DNA from: Ruegeria_C sp040830705 | GTDB lineage: Bacteria; Pseudomonadota; Alphaproteobacteria; Rhodobacterales; Rhodobacteraceae | Length of the DNA: 64,000 bases | Direction: 5' to 3' | NCBI GenBank assembly: GCA_040830705.1 | Contig: JBFOME010000017.1 | Span: 1 to 64,000, forward strand | Part shown: positions 45,210 through 54,204 of the stretch, piece after piece | How positions within the stretch are numbered: the first letter of the stretch is position 1 | Layout: every line of letters begins with the position of its first letter | Made by a program: the position numbers and the translations under genes | The notes under the pieces: model-generated | The model's database searches: none | Told to the model about the DNA's origin: nothing | What the model saw: the letters and a program-made list of their open reading frames with translations, nothing else

Positions 45210-47117
45210 GTGATTTTGATCCGTTTGATCATGGCCTTTGGCCTGCTGTTGCTGTGTGCCACACAGGCAATTGCTGAAAAGCGTGTGGCATTGGTCATCG
45301 GAAACTCGGATTACGAGTCGGTGGGAGAGCTGGATAACCCCGTCAATGATGCCTCAGACCTCGCGATTGCGCTTGAAGGGCTTGGATTTCGGGTGTTTCT
45401 CGGCACAGACCTGACTCGCGACGAGATGCTGACGCTGGCAGAATCTTATGGCGTGACGGCGGCGGATTCGGATGTGTCTCTGTTCTTTTACGCAGGGCAC
45501 GGGTTTCAGGTGGGCGGGCAGAACTATCTAGTGCCGGTCGATGCAAATCTGACCTCGGGTGAGGATATCCCCGAACAAACCGTGCCGATGGGCGATATTG
45601 TCAGCCGGATGGAGCGGTCCGCAGGGCTAAAACTGATTATTCTGGATGCCTGCCGCGACAATCCGTTCGAGGATTTTTCGGGCGAGGGCGGCTTGGCGCG
45701 GATTGGGAGTGCAGCGGATTTCATGTTCGCTTATGCCACGCAGCCCGACAATGTGGCCTATGACGGCACAGGGCGGAACAGCTTTTTTACTGAAGCGCTG
45801 TTGAGCCATATCTACACTCCGGGTCAGGATATCTCGGACCTGCTCATTTCGGTGCGCAAGGACGTAATCGCGGCTACCGGCGGACGGCAGGTACCGTGGG
45901 ACAATTCCTCACTCACCCGTCAGTTCCGGTTCGACAACAGCCCCGTTACCGCCTCGGAGGAGACGCTGCTCTGGCAGGTGGCAGCCAGCGCACAGGACCC
46001 GCAGCTGATGCAGCTATATATGGATCGCTATCCGCAGGGTTCTCATACCAGCGACGTGTTGGCCTTTCTGGACAATTCCTCGACGCTTACGCGCAAACTG
46101 ACCGTCGAGGACCCAGATGGGCAGGCTGAACGGTTGTGGAAACTGGCGCAGCGCAGCCGGATGCGGCCGCTGCTGGAGTTTTATCTGGAACAATACCCCG
46201 AAGGCGCCCATGCCGAACAGGCGCGCCGCCTGGTGCAGTCCATTCCGCGACCCGAGGATACTACGCCGGGTGGCATGTGCGAACGATTGGCCACCCACCC
46301 CCGCGACAGCACGGCCAAGCTGACCGGTGTGCCGTTTTCACGGCTCAAGCAGAACGCTTTGACCGCCATTCAGGCCTGCGGAGCGGCGGCAGCGCAATCG
46401 CCCGATCTGCCCCATTACGTGGCGCTGCTGGCGCGAGCGACCATTGCGGCGGGCGATGTGGACCGAGCGGTAACGCTTTATCAGCGCGCCGCCGAGCGGG
46501 GCGATTTGCGGGCGATGGTCAGCCTTGCACAGCTTTATGAAAGCGGCATGGGTGTCCCACAGGATGTGGCGCGCGCGGTGGAGTTGAACGAGGCGGCGGC
46601 AGAGGGGGGATCGCTGGATGCGATGATCAACCTTGCGGTGACCTTGTTCGAGGGCACAAGCGTTCCGAAGGACGATGCGCGTGCGATCAAACTCTTGCAA
46701 CGCGCTGCGCGTGAAGGCTCGCCGAAGGCCACCTTCAATCTCGGAGTTCTGGCGCAGGATGGTCTTGTCGGCACATCACAGGACGCTCTGGGTTATTTTC
46801 AGAAGGCCGCGCGGGATGGCGAACATCAGGGCTATTTGGCGGCGGCCATTTTGCTGGATGAGGGCAGGGGTGTACCTCGCGATCCTGCAGGTGCAGCAGA
46901 GATGCTGTTGCGAGGAGCCGCCGAAGATGACGGGGCGGCGATTGCCCAAATGACGGATGGCGCCGGAAACTGGTCGCGCGACACGCTGATGGAGGTGCAG
47001 AAGCGCTTGCAATTGGCGGGCTATTACAACAGCACCATTGATGGGCTTTCGGGGCCGGGTTTCGAAGCTGCGCTGGAACAGTGGCGCAATGGCGGGTTTT
47101 CGGCAGAGGTGCTCTGA
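45210..47117 (+). CDS. Exported caspase-like protein with Sel1 repeats and peptidoglycan-binding-like end
   Basis: 635 residues from a GTG at 45210 (an ATG at 45231 is the alternative). Signal peptide about 1-22 ends AIA. The peptidase C14 (caspase p20) domain, about 24-250, keeps the catalytic pair H97 in FFYAGHGF and C148 in ILDACRDNPF. After a spacer come Sel1-like repeats (about 430-590, such as AQLYESGMGVPQDVARAVE) and a short peptidoglycan-binding-like segment (about 595-632, LQLAGYYNSTIDGLSGPGFEAAL). It starts 17 bp after tpsA, so it belongs to the tps operon. It probably acts in the periplasm. Its substrate is unknown; TpsA or its own partner are candidates. Confidence 0.88.
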   Translation: MILIRLIMAFGLLLLCATQAIAEKRVALVIGNSDYESVGELDNPVNDASDLAIALEGLGFRVFLGTDLTRDEMLTLAESYGVTAADSDVSLFFYAGHGFQVGGQNYLVPVDANLTSGEDIPEQTVPMGDIVSRMERSAGLKLIILDACRDNPFEDFSGEGGLARIGSAADFMFAYATQPDNVAYDGTGRNSFFTEALLSHIYTPGQDISDLLISVRKDVIAATGGRQVPWDNSSLTRQFRFDNSPVTASEETLLWQVAASAQDPQLMQLYMDRYPQGSHTSDVLAFLDNSSTLTRKLTVEDPDGQAERLWKLAQRSRMRPLLEFYLEQYPEGAHAEQARRLVQSIPRPEDTTPGGMCERLATHPRDSTAKLTGVPFSRLKQNALTAIQACGAAAAQSPDLPHYVALLARATIAAGDVDRAVTLYQRAAERGDLRAMVSLAQLYESGMGVPQDVARAVELNEAAAEGGSLDAMINLAVTLFEGTSVPKDDARAIKLLQRAAREGSPKATFNLGVLAQDGLVGTSQDALGYFQKAARDGEHQGYLAAAILLDEGRGVPRDPAGAAEMLLRGAAEDDGAAIAQMTDGAGNWSRDTLMEVQKRLQLAGYYNSTIDGLSGPGFEAALEQWRNGGFSAEVL

Positions 47118-47141
47118 ACCCGCGACCTGCTGCCTGATGAA

Positions 47142-47173
47142 GAAAGAGCCGCGCCCATCTGAGCGGCTCTTTC
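47142..47173. terminator. Bidirectional intrinsic terminator
   Basis: GAAAGAGCCGC (47142-47152) and GCGGCTCTTTC (47163-47173) form an 11-bp stem with a 10-nt loop. It lies 24 bp after the caspase-like gene and 19 bp after the end of the convergent dehydrogenase gene, with T-rich arm ends on both strands. Confidence 0.85.
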
Positions 47174-47192
47174 CTGAATGTGAATTATGCCG

Positions 47193-48350
47193 TTAGCGGT
47201 ACATAGGTGGCCGCGCATCGACCCATGCGCCGTCACTCCTGCCGGATTCGGCAACCGCAAACACCGCCGCCATAGAGCGAAGCCCGTCGGTCGCACGCGG
47301 ATAATGATCCGCGGCCGGATCCATCGCGCGCCCCTCCTTTCGCGCGAGGATGGCCTCGGCCAGATCCGTGTAGATATTGGCGAAGGCCAGCGGCATCCCC
47401 TCGGCATGGCCGATTGTAACGCGGGTTGTGCGGTCGGCTTCGGGTGACAAGTTCGCTTCGCCCCGTTCGATGATCTGCAAGCGCCCGTTCAAAGGCATGT
47501 GATACAGTTGGTTGGGGTGTTCCTGAGACCAGCGCAAACCGCCTTTCTCGCCGAACACTTGCAATGTCAGACCATGCTGGCGACCAATGGCCACCGATGA
47601 TGTCCAGAGTCTTCCCACTGCGCCGTCATCCATGCGGAAGTTGACCATCGCGTCATCCTCCAACTCGCGCGATGCGATGCAAGAGACTGTATCGGCGGAG
47701 AGGCGATGCACCTCCTGCCCTGTCACAAAACTGGCCATGTGCAGCGCGTGGATCCCGCAATCGGCAAATTGCGCCGAAACACCGGCCTGAGCCGGGTCAT
47801 ATCGCCAGCGCACGCGGGGATTGTCGGCGTCCTCGGCATCGGCATGGTGCCCATGGGCGAACTCGGCCTTGACGAGCCGCACCTTGCCGAGATCGCCGCG
47901 TGCGATCATCGCTTTCATATGGCGCACCAGCGAATAGCCGGAATAGCCGTAGTTGACCGCGCAGATCGCGCCTGTGCGCTCAGCGGTGCGCACGATGTCC
48001 TCGCCTTCCTCGACCGTCATGGTCATCGGCTTTTCGCAAAGCACGTTGAATCCGGCCTCAAGGAAGGCCTTGGTAATCTCGTAATGGGTCGAGTTGGGCG
48101 TTGCCACGGTCACCAGATCGATCCGATCGGCCCGGTTCCGCTCGCCTTCGAGCATCTCACGCCAATCGCCGTAGGCCCGGTCCGCGGCGAGGCCAAGACG
48201 TTGCCCATATGCGCGCCCTTCGTCGGGCCGGTGATCCAATGCGCCCGCGGCAAAGTCGAAGGCCCCGTCCAGGCCGGCGCCCAGACGGTGGGCCGGGCCG
48301 ATCTGGCTGCCCTCACCGCCGCCGATCATGCCCCATTGCAGTTTCGCCAT
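47193..48350 (-). CDS. Gfo/Idh/MocA-family oxidoreductase, inositol cluster
   Basis: 385 residues. N-terminal Rossmann fold with GMIGGGEGSQIGPAHR, the CEKPMTMTVEEGE segment with the catalytic lysine of the family, and a C-terminal domain with AQFADCGIHALHMASFV. Such enzymes oxidise or epimerise polyols with NAD(P). Being in a cluster with iolB, iolC, iolD and an IolE-like gene, it is likely to be an inositol-related dehydrogenase, for example for an inositol isomer or inosose. It is the last gene of the minus-strand arm, 11 bp after the IolE-like gene. Confidence 0.9.
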   Translation of the reverse strand: MAKLQWGMIGGGEGSQIGPAHRLGAGLDGAFDFAAGALDHRPDEGRAYGQRLGLAADRAYGDWREMLEGERNRADRIDLVTVATPNSTHYEITKAFLEAGFNVLCEKPMTMTVEEGEDIVRTAERTGAICAVNYGYSGYSLVRHMKAMIARGDLGKVRLVKAEFAHGHHADAEDADNPRVRWRYDPAQAGVSAQFADCGIHALHMASFVTGQEVHRLSADTVSCIASRELEDDAMVNFRMDDGAVGRLWTSSVAIGRQHGLTLQVFGEKGGLRWSQEHPNQLYHMPLNGRLQIIERGEANLSPEADRTTRVTIGHAEGMPLAFANIYTDLAEAILARKEGRAMDPAADHYPRATDGLRSMAAVFAVAESGRSDGAWVDARPPMYR

Positions 48351-48361
48351 CTGCCCGCTCC

Positions 48362-49255
48362 TCAGTTGAAGCCGATGGATTCAAGATGCTCGCGATTGGC
48401 ACGCGCATCATCCATCGGTCGGACATCCAGGGTCGGGTCACAATCTTGTTCGACGGTGCACCAACCTTTGTACCCTGCGTCCAGAAGAACCTGACGCACG
48501 GCGGAGAAATCCACGTCGCCTTCACCAAGATTGCAGAATATGCCTTGCCCGCAGGCATCATAGAACCCGGTACGCTTGTCGATGACATCAGCTTTAACCT
48601 CTGGGTCGATATCTTTGAAATGCATGTATGAAATACGATCCACATTGCGCTTCATGAAGGCAACGGGATCGAACCCTGCATAAGAATGGTGGCCCGTGTC
48701 AAAGCAGATTTTCAGCAGCTTTTCATCGACCTCATTCAGAAGCCGATCAAGCTCGGGTTCGAAATCCATGAACCCGCCAGCATGGGCGTGGATTCCCACG
48801 GTCAGCCCATATTCCTCGCTACCAATCCGCGCGGTTTCGGCAATGCGGTCGCGATAGGCGGCCCATTCGGCGGCATCCATCTGCTCGGCCTCGGACGCCC
48901 GACCGGCGGTAGGCGCGCGGCGCTCCGAGATCGAGTCGATCAGGACGAGGTGCTGCGCCCCATGTGCGGCCAACGCCTTGCAGGTGCGGTGGGTGCCATC
49001 AAGCACATCATCCCATTTCGCTGGGTCGTGATAGGGGCGGAAAACAACGCCGCCGATCAGTTCCAGATCATGCTCATCCAGCGCTTCGCTCAACGCGGCG
49101 GGGTCTTCCGGCATGTAGCCCACCGGCCCCAGTTCGATCCCCTTATAACCCGCCTCGGCGCATTCCTTCAGGACCGTGCGCCACTCCGGATTGCGCGGAT
49201 CATCCGCGAATTCCACGCCCCAGGAACAGGGGGCATTGCCAATTCTGATGCTCAT
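48362..49255 (-). CDS. iolE: IolE-like TIM-barrel enzyme (inosose dehydratase family)
   Basis: 297 residues from the ATG at 49255, with AAAGG upstream; the frame is open to 49291. It begins MSIRIGNAPCSWGVEFADDP, and the APxSWG opening is typical of IolE and IolI. The metal-site residues of the xylose isomerase-like barrel are spread over IELGPVGY, HAHAGGFMD, CFDTGHHSYAG and CTVEQDCD. IolE dehydrates scyllo-inosose, giving the substrate of IolD. The place between two dehydrogenase genes supports this, though an isomerase role cannot be excluded. Confidence 0.85.
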   Translation of the reverse strand: MSIRIGNAPCSWGVEFADDPRNPEWRTVLKECAEAGYKGIELGPVGYMPEDPAALSEALDEHDLELIGGVVFRPYHDPAKWDDVLDGTHRTCKALAAHGAQHLVLIDSISERRAPTAGRASEAEQMDAAEWAAYRDRIAETARIGSEEYGLTVGIHAHAGGFMDFEPELDRLLNEVDEKLLKICFDTGHHSYAGFDPVAFMKRNVDRISYMHFKDIDPEVKADVIDKRTGFYDACGQGIFCNLGEGDVDFSAVRQVLLDAGYKGWCTVEQDCDPTLDVRPMDDARANREHLESIGFN

Positions 49256-49274
49256 TCTGGTGCCTTTCAAATGC

Positions 49275-50378
49275 TCAGAGCGTTGCAACATCTTGCCAGG
49301 ATCGGGTCTCAGACGAGGTCCAGGCTGCTTCGAGGAGGTGGTTCACCGCCAGCCCATCGCGGAAGGTGGGAAAGACCGGATCACCGGTCTCAATCGCCTT
49401 CAGGAAATCATGGGCTTCGATAATGATCTGGTCCTGATAGCCGGTGCCATGACCCGGACCCTGACAGAAGGGCAGGTAGTCTGGATGCGCAGGGCCGGTC
49501 AAGATCTTGCGGAACCCGCGCTCGGCCTCGGGTCCTTCGGCGCGATATAGCCAGATCGCGTTCTGGTCTTCCTGATCGAACCGGATCGCGCCTTTGGTGC
49601 CAAAGATTTCATAGGCGTAGCCCATTTTGCGACCGGTTGCGACCCGGCTGATATAGAGATGCCCCATCACGCCGTTTTCGAACCGGCACATGATTTGTGC
49701 CTGGTCGTCATTGGTCACCTTGCCGCCAGGACGTTCTGCATGAACGGTTTCGATATCGGCCATTACCGAGCGGATCGGACCCATCAGCGCCAATGCGGCA
49801 TTCAGGATGTGAGGGGCCAGATCGCCCATATTGCCGTTGGCGCGTCCTTCGGAGCGCCATGAAGCCGGCGCCAGCGGATCAGCATAGAAATCCTCGGTAT
49901 GTTCGGCGCGGAACCATGTAACGTCGCCAATCTCTTCATCTGCGATCAGCTTTCGGGCGAATTGGCTGGCCGGGGTGCGGATGTAGTTATAGGCGACCAT
50001 ATTGGCCTGACCGCTGGCTTCGGCGGCCAAAACCATCGCCTGCGCTTCGGCAACGGATGTCCCCATGGGTTTTTCGCACATCACCGGTTTGCCAAGGGCA
50101 AAGGCGGCTTCTGCGATCTCGCGATGCAGGATTTGCGGCGTGGCGATGACGATCGCTTCAACTTGCGAATCTTCGACCAGAACACGCCAGTCATGGGTGG
50201 CTCGCGCAAAGCCGAATGCGCGGCGGTAGCGCTCCGATGATTCTGGATTGCTGGCGCAGATCATCTCGAGCCGGGGGCGCAGCCTGGTTTCGAAGACGGT
50301 CCCAACAGCGGCCATGGCAACCGAATGCGCTTTGCCCATATAACCACCACCAACAATGCCGATACCAACTTCTGTCAT
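49275..50378 (-). CDS. Gfo/Idh/MocA-family oxidoreductase, inositol dehydrogenase-like
   Basis: 367 residues from the ATG at 50378 (MTEVGIGIVGGGYMGKAHS); an ATG at 50390 would add four residues and both have weak ribosome sites. The Rossmann motif GIVGGGYMG, the CEKPMGTSVAEAQ segment and GNMGDLAPHILNAALALMG, with the conserved D-x-x-x-H active-site pair, are visible. It is probably a myo-inositol or related dehydrogenase (the IolG step or a side isomer). It leads the minus arm, with the LacI-type operator just upstream. Confidence 0.88.
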   Translation of the reverse strand: MTEVGIGIVGGGYMGKAHSVAMAAVGTVFETRLRPRLEMICASNPESSERYRRAFGFARATHDWRVLVEDSQVEAIVIATPQILHREIAEAAFALGKPVMCEKPMGTSVAEAQAMVLAAEASGQANMVAYNYIRTPASQFARKLIADEEIGDVTWFRAEHTEDFYADPLAPASWRSEGRANGNMGDLAPHILNAALALMGPIRSVMADIETVHAERPGGKVTNDDQAQIMCRFENGVMGHLYISRVATGRKMGYAYEIFGTKGAIRFDQEDQNAIWLYRAEGPEAERGFRKILTGPAHPDYLPFCQGPGHGTGYQDQIIIEAHDFLKAIETGDPVFPTFRDGLAVNHLLEAAWTSSETRSWQDVATL

Positions 50379-50407
50379 GGGTGTTTCCATCTTTGCGCAA
50401 AATCAGA

Positions 50408-50423
50408 TTGCAACCGGTTGCAA
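50408..50423. promoter_or_regulatory. Perfect 16-bp LacI-family operator in the iol divergent promoter
   Basis: TTGCAACCGGTTGCAA is a perfect palindrome with the AACCGGTT core typical of LacI-family operators. It lies 30 bp before the minus-strand dehydrogenase start and 81 bp before iolD, so one repressor could control both arms. The repressor gene is not in the window. Confidence 0.8.
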
Positions 50424-50503
50424 AATTAGTATCCTCAGAATCGATCCTGTGCAAGCGGCATTCGCCCGAACGACCGAGCCGCACCTTCTGAGGGGACCGA
50501 CAG

Positions 50504-52369
50504 ATGAGCGAGAACACAACCCGCCTGACAACTGCGCAGGCCATCATCCGCTGGCTGGCCAATCAGTTCATTGAGATCGACGGCAAAGAGTATCGCCTGT
50601 GTGGCGGGGGGTTCGGCATCTTTGGGCATGGCAATGTGACCTGTCTGGGTGAGGCGCTGTATTCCCACAAGAACGAACTGCCGCTCTACCGAGGACAAAA
50701 TGAGCAAAGCATGGGTTTCGCCGCTGCGGGCTATTCAAAGAAGTGGCTGCGCCAGCGGTTTATGTTCTGTACCGCCTCGGCCGGGCCGGGCACAACGAAT
50801 CTGCTGACTTCGGCGGCGCTGGCCCATGCCAACCGGCTGCCGATGCTGATGCTGTGCGGCGATACCTTCCTGACCCGGCTACCCGATCCGGTGCTGCAAC
50901 AGTTAGAGCATTTCGGGAATCCCGCGCTGGGGGTCAATGACGCATTCAAGGCGGTCAGCCGCTATTGGGACCGGATCACACATCCGGCGCAGGTGATCCA
51001 ATCCTTGCCCGCTGCGATTGCCACCATGCTCGATCCAGCCGATTGCGGTCCGGCCTTTCTGGGCCTGCCGCAGGATGTACAGGGCTGGACCTATGACTAT
51101 CCGGAGGTGTTCTTCGAGAAGAATGTGCATCATATCCGCAGACAGGCCCCGGATGAGGTTGAACTTGCCGCGGCTGTTCAACTGCTAAAAAGCGCCGAGC
51201 GTCCGATGATTATCGCTGGCGGCGGCGTGCAGTATTCAAAGGCGGTGGCCGAACTGACCAGCTTTGCCGAGGCGCACCAGATCCCGGTGGTCGAAACCAT
51301 AGCGGGCCGCGCTAACATGCTGGACGACCATCCGTTGAACATTGGCCCGATCGGCGTGACCGGATCGGACAGCGCCAACGCGGTGGCCGAGGCGGCGGAT
51401 GTGATCCTTTCTGTCGGCACGCGGTTGCAGGACTTCACCACCGGATCCTGGACGGCCTTTGCCAAGGACGCCCGGTTCGTCTCAGTCAACGCGGCGCGCC
51501 ACGATGCGGGCAAGCATATGTCGTTGCCTGTAGTGGGCGATGCCAAACGGTCTCTGGATGCGCTGGCCGGTGCCATGGCGGGCTACAAAGCGCCGGAAAG
51601 CTGGACCGGATTCGCTCAGGGCGAGCGCAAGACATGGGACGCTTACGTGGCCGAGAATGTGGCCTATGGAAATCGCCCCAACTCCTACGCGCAGGCCATC
51701 GGCGTGGTGAACGCGCTTTGCGACAAACGTGATCGAGTCGTTGCGGCGGCGGGAGGGCTGCCTGCCGAAGTCACCGCCAACTGGCGCACCCTGGATGTCG
51801 GGACCGTGGATGTGGAGTTCGGTTTCTCCTGCATGGGCTACGAGATCTCCGGCGCATGGGGTGCGCGGATCGCACAATCGGAAACCGAACCGGATCAGGA
51901 CACGATCGTCTTCATCGGTGATGGGTCTTACATGATGATGAATTCCGACATCTACTCTTCAGTCCTCAGCCGCAAGAAACTGATCATTCTGGTGTTGGAC
52001 AATGGTGGCTTCGCAGTAATCAACAAGCTGCAGAACAACACCGGCAATGAGAGCTTCAACAACCTGATCGCCGATTGTCCGACCGTGCCTGAGCCATTTG
52101 GTGTGGATTTTGAGGCCCATGCGGCAGCGATGGGTGCCGCCGCTGAGACCGTCCAAAACCCCGCTGAACTGGGCGAGGCGTTCAAGCGCGCCAAGGCCAG
52201 CGACAAGACCCATGTTATCTGCATGAAGGTCGACGCCTATGAGGGCTGGACGACCGAGGGGCATACCTGGTGGGAGGTGGGAACGCCCCATGTCACTGAC
52301 AGCGACAAAGTTCGCGAGGCCCATGTGGATTGGGAAAGCAGCCGAGCCAAACAGCGTCGGGGCGTGTGA
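50504..52369 (+). CDS. iolD: 3D-(3,5/4)-trihydroxycyclohexane-1,2-dione hydrolase
   Basis: 621 residues. It is a thiamine diphosphate enzyme: the N-terminal glutamate in LYRGQNEQSMGFAAAGY activates the cofactor, and GDGSYMMMNSDIYSSVLSRKK (in two parts) holds the C-terminal GDG-x(about 25)-N cofactor site ending in VLDNGG. IolD opens the dione ring to 5-deoxy-glucuronate in inositol catabolism. It opens the plus arm of the cluster; the iolC start overlaps its stop. Confidence 0.96.
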   Translation: MSENTTRLTTAQAIIRWLANQFIEIDGKEYRLCGGGFGIFGHGNVTCLGEALYSHKNELPLYRGQNEQSMGFAAAGYSKKWLRQRFMFCTASAGPGTTNLLTSAALAHANRLPMLMLCGDTFLTRLPDPVLQQLEHFGNPALGVNDAFKAVSRYWDRITHPAQVIQSLPAAIATMLDPADCGPAFLGLPQDVQGWTYDYPEVFFEKNVHHIRRQAPDEVELAAAVQLLKSAERPMIIAGGGVQYSKAVAELTSFAEAHQIPVVETIAGRANMLDDHPLNIGPIGVTGSDSANAVAEAADVILSVGTRLQDFTTGSWTAFAKDARFVSVNAARHDAGKHMSLPVVGDAKRSLDALAGAMAGYKAPESWTGFAQGERKTWDAYVAENVAYGNRPNSYAQAIGVVNALCDKRDRVVAAAGGLPAEVTANWRTLDVGTVDVEFGFSCMGYEISGAWGARIAQSETEPDQDTIVFIGDGSYMMMNSDIYSSVLSRKKLIILVLDNGGFAVINKLQNNTGNESFNNLIADCPTVPEPFGVDFEAHAAAMGAAAETVQNPAELGEAFKRAKASDKTHVICMKVDAYEGWTTEGHTWWEVGTPHVTDSDKVREAHVDWESSRAKQRRGV

Positions 52370-53355
52370 TGAGCGCGCTGCTGGATGGGATCAGGGGCAA
52401 CCGCTTTGCCGTGTTTGGCCGCGCAGGCATGGATATGTTCGCCGACCCGGTGGGCACCAAGAGCGAGCACGCAGAGAGCTTTCGCGCCGATCTGGGTGGG
52501 TCGTCGGCCAATATCTGCGCCGGGCTGGTCAAGCTTGGGTCACAAGCAGCGCTGGTCACCTCGGTCTCAGATGACGCGGTGGGTCGGTTCTGTGTGAACC
52601 GGCTGCAGCATTACGGCGTCGATACGCGCCACATTCGCGCTGTGGGCGGTGAGGCGCGCACCTCGTTGGCGGTCTATGAAAGCTGCATTGAAGATTTCCA
52701 GAACGTTATCTACCGCAATGGTGCCGCAGATTTTCAGGTGACCGAAGCGGATATGGACGCGGTCGACTACAGCGCTTTCACGGCACTGATCACCGCTGGC
52801 ACCGTCTTTGCCGGAGAGCCTTCGCGCGGGGCGACTTTCCGAGCGTTTGAGAATGCCCGTGCCGCCGGTCTGCCCGTGATCTTCGATATCGACTATCGCC
52901 CCTATAGCTGGCCTTCGCCAGAGGTCGCCGCCGAAGTGCTGTCACGCGCGGGCGAGGAAAGCGATCTGATAGTCGGCAATAACGAAGAGTTCGGCTTTAT
53001 GGCGGGCGGCATTGAGAAGGGCGTCGACAAGGCCCGCGAGTTGGCGGCAAAGCCAGGCCGGATCGTCATCTACAAGATGGGTGAAGAGGGTGCTGTAACT
53101 TTTTGTGATGGCAAGGAAATCCGTACGGGTATATTCCCGGTGACCGCCGTCAAACCCAATGGGGCGGGCGACAGTTTCATGGCGGGTTTGCTGTCATCCG
53201 TCGCCGTGGGCCACGATCTGCGCGAGGCGGTGCTGCGCGGGTCCGCCTGCGCGTCGATCGTCGTTTCGCAACCCGGCTGCGCCCCGGCCATGCCCACCAC
53301 CGAACAGCTAGAGGACTTCCTCGCATCCCATCCCGGCCCCTCGCTGGCCGCCTAG
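52369..53355 (+). CDS. iolC: 5-dehydro-2-deoxygluconokinase
   Basis: 328 residues from the ATG at 52369, overlapping the iolD stop (TGATG); an earlier in-frame ATG lies inside iolD. PfkB family: FRADLGGSSANICAGLVKLG near residue 40-60 and the anion-hole motif KPNGAGDSFMAGLL with the catalytic aspartate. IolC phosphorylates 2-deoxy-5-keto-gluconate, the step before the aldolase encoded two genes on. Confidence 0.94.
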   Translation: MSALLDGIRGNRFAVFGRAGMDMFADPVGTKSEHAESFRADLGGSSANICAGLVKLGSQAALVTSVSDDAVGRFCVNRLQHYGVDTRHIRAVGGEARTSLAVYESCIEDFQNVIYRNGAADFQVTEADMDAVDYSAFTALITAGTVFAGEPSRGATFRAFENARAAGLPVIFDIDYRPYSWPSPEVAAEVLSRAGEESDLIVGNNEEFGFMAGGIEKGVDKARELAAKPGRIVIYKMGEEGAVTFCDGKEIRTGIFPVTAVKPNGAGDSFMAGLLSSVAVGHDLREAVLRGSACASIVVSQPGCAPAMPTTEQLEDFLASHPGPSLAA

Positions 53356-53367
53356 GAGGATCAAGAC

Positions 53368-54204
53368 ATGCATATCGCTCCCTTCGACAACCAGAACAAA
53401 CCCATCGTCGATGCCGATGACGGGCTGGTCCCGCTCAACTACTTCAACATCGTCAAGCTCAAGGAAGGCGAGGCGTTCGAATATCAGGTGCCCGGGTATG
53501 AGACCTGCATCGTGCCCGCCACCGGCAGCGTCGATGTCGAGGTCGAGGGTGTCTCGTTCGCGGCGCTTGGCGATCGTGGCGAGGATGTGTGGGATGGCGA
53601 ACCGGAAGGCGCCTATGTGCCCTCGGGCGCCAAGGCGCGGATCGTCTGCGTGTCGCACGAGACTGAGACCTTCATCGCCGGTGCGAAATACGACAAGGTG
53701 CTGGAGCCTTTCGATGTGCGCGAGCCCGACCTTGTGCAATACGGCAGCGACGACACTAAGACGCACCGTAAAATCAAACATATCCTTGGACAGAAACAGG
53801 CCGACAAGGTCGGCCGATTGCTTGTGTCGGAACTCTTCACTGTGGGGCAGGGCGGTTGGTCGGGTTTCCCCAGCCACAAGCATGACACTAACCGACTGCC
53901 GGACGAGACCCGGCATGACGAGACCTACAATTTCCGGTTCAAGCCGAACTGGGGCTCAGGCCTGCAGATGCTGCAGCGCGAGGAAGGCAAGGCGGGGGAC
54001 GCCTACCATATCGTCGATGGCTCAACGATCTGCATCGACAAGGGCTATCATCCCTGCGCGGTGCTGCCTGGATATGAGATGTACTATTTCACGATCCTTG
54101 GCGGTCTGACCCAACGGTCTCTGGTGCAATATTTCCAGCCCACCCATGCCTATCAGATTGAGACCATTCCGGGCATCAAGGATATGGTGGCGAAGTTCAA
54201 ATGA
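53368..54204 (+). CDS. iolB: 5-deoxy-glucuronate isomerase
   Basis: 278 residues, bicupin fold, preceded by a strong TAGGAGGA site. The metal site shows as FPSHKHDTN and the later DETYNFRFK, with EMYYFTILGG and HAYQIETIPGI near the end. IolB converts 5-deoxy-glucuronate to 2-deoxy-5-keto-gluconate, the IolC substrate. Its last 4 bp overlap the aldolase start. Confidence 0.95.
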   Translation: MHIAPFDNQNKPIVDADDGLVPLNYFNIVKLKEGEAFEYQVPGYETCIVPATGSVDVEVEGVSFAALGDRGEDVWDGEPEGAYVPSGAKARIVCVSHETETFIAGAKYDKVLEPFDVREPDLVQYGSDDTKTHRKIKHILGQKQADKVGRLLVSELFTVGQGGWSGFPSHKHDTNRLPDETRHDETYNFRFKPNWGSGLQMLQREEGKAGDAYHIVDGSTICIDKGYHPCAVLPGYEMYYFTILGGLTQRSLVQYFQPTHAYQIETIPGIKDMVAKFK

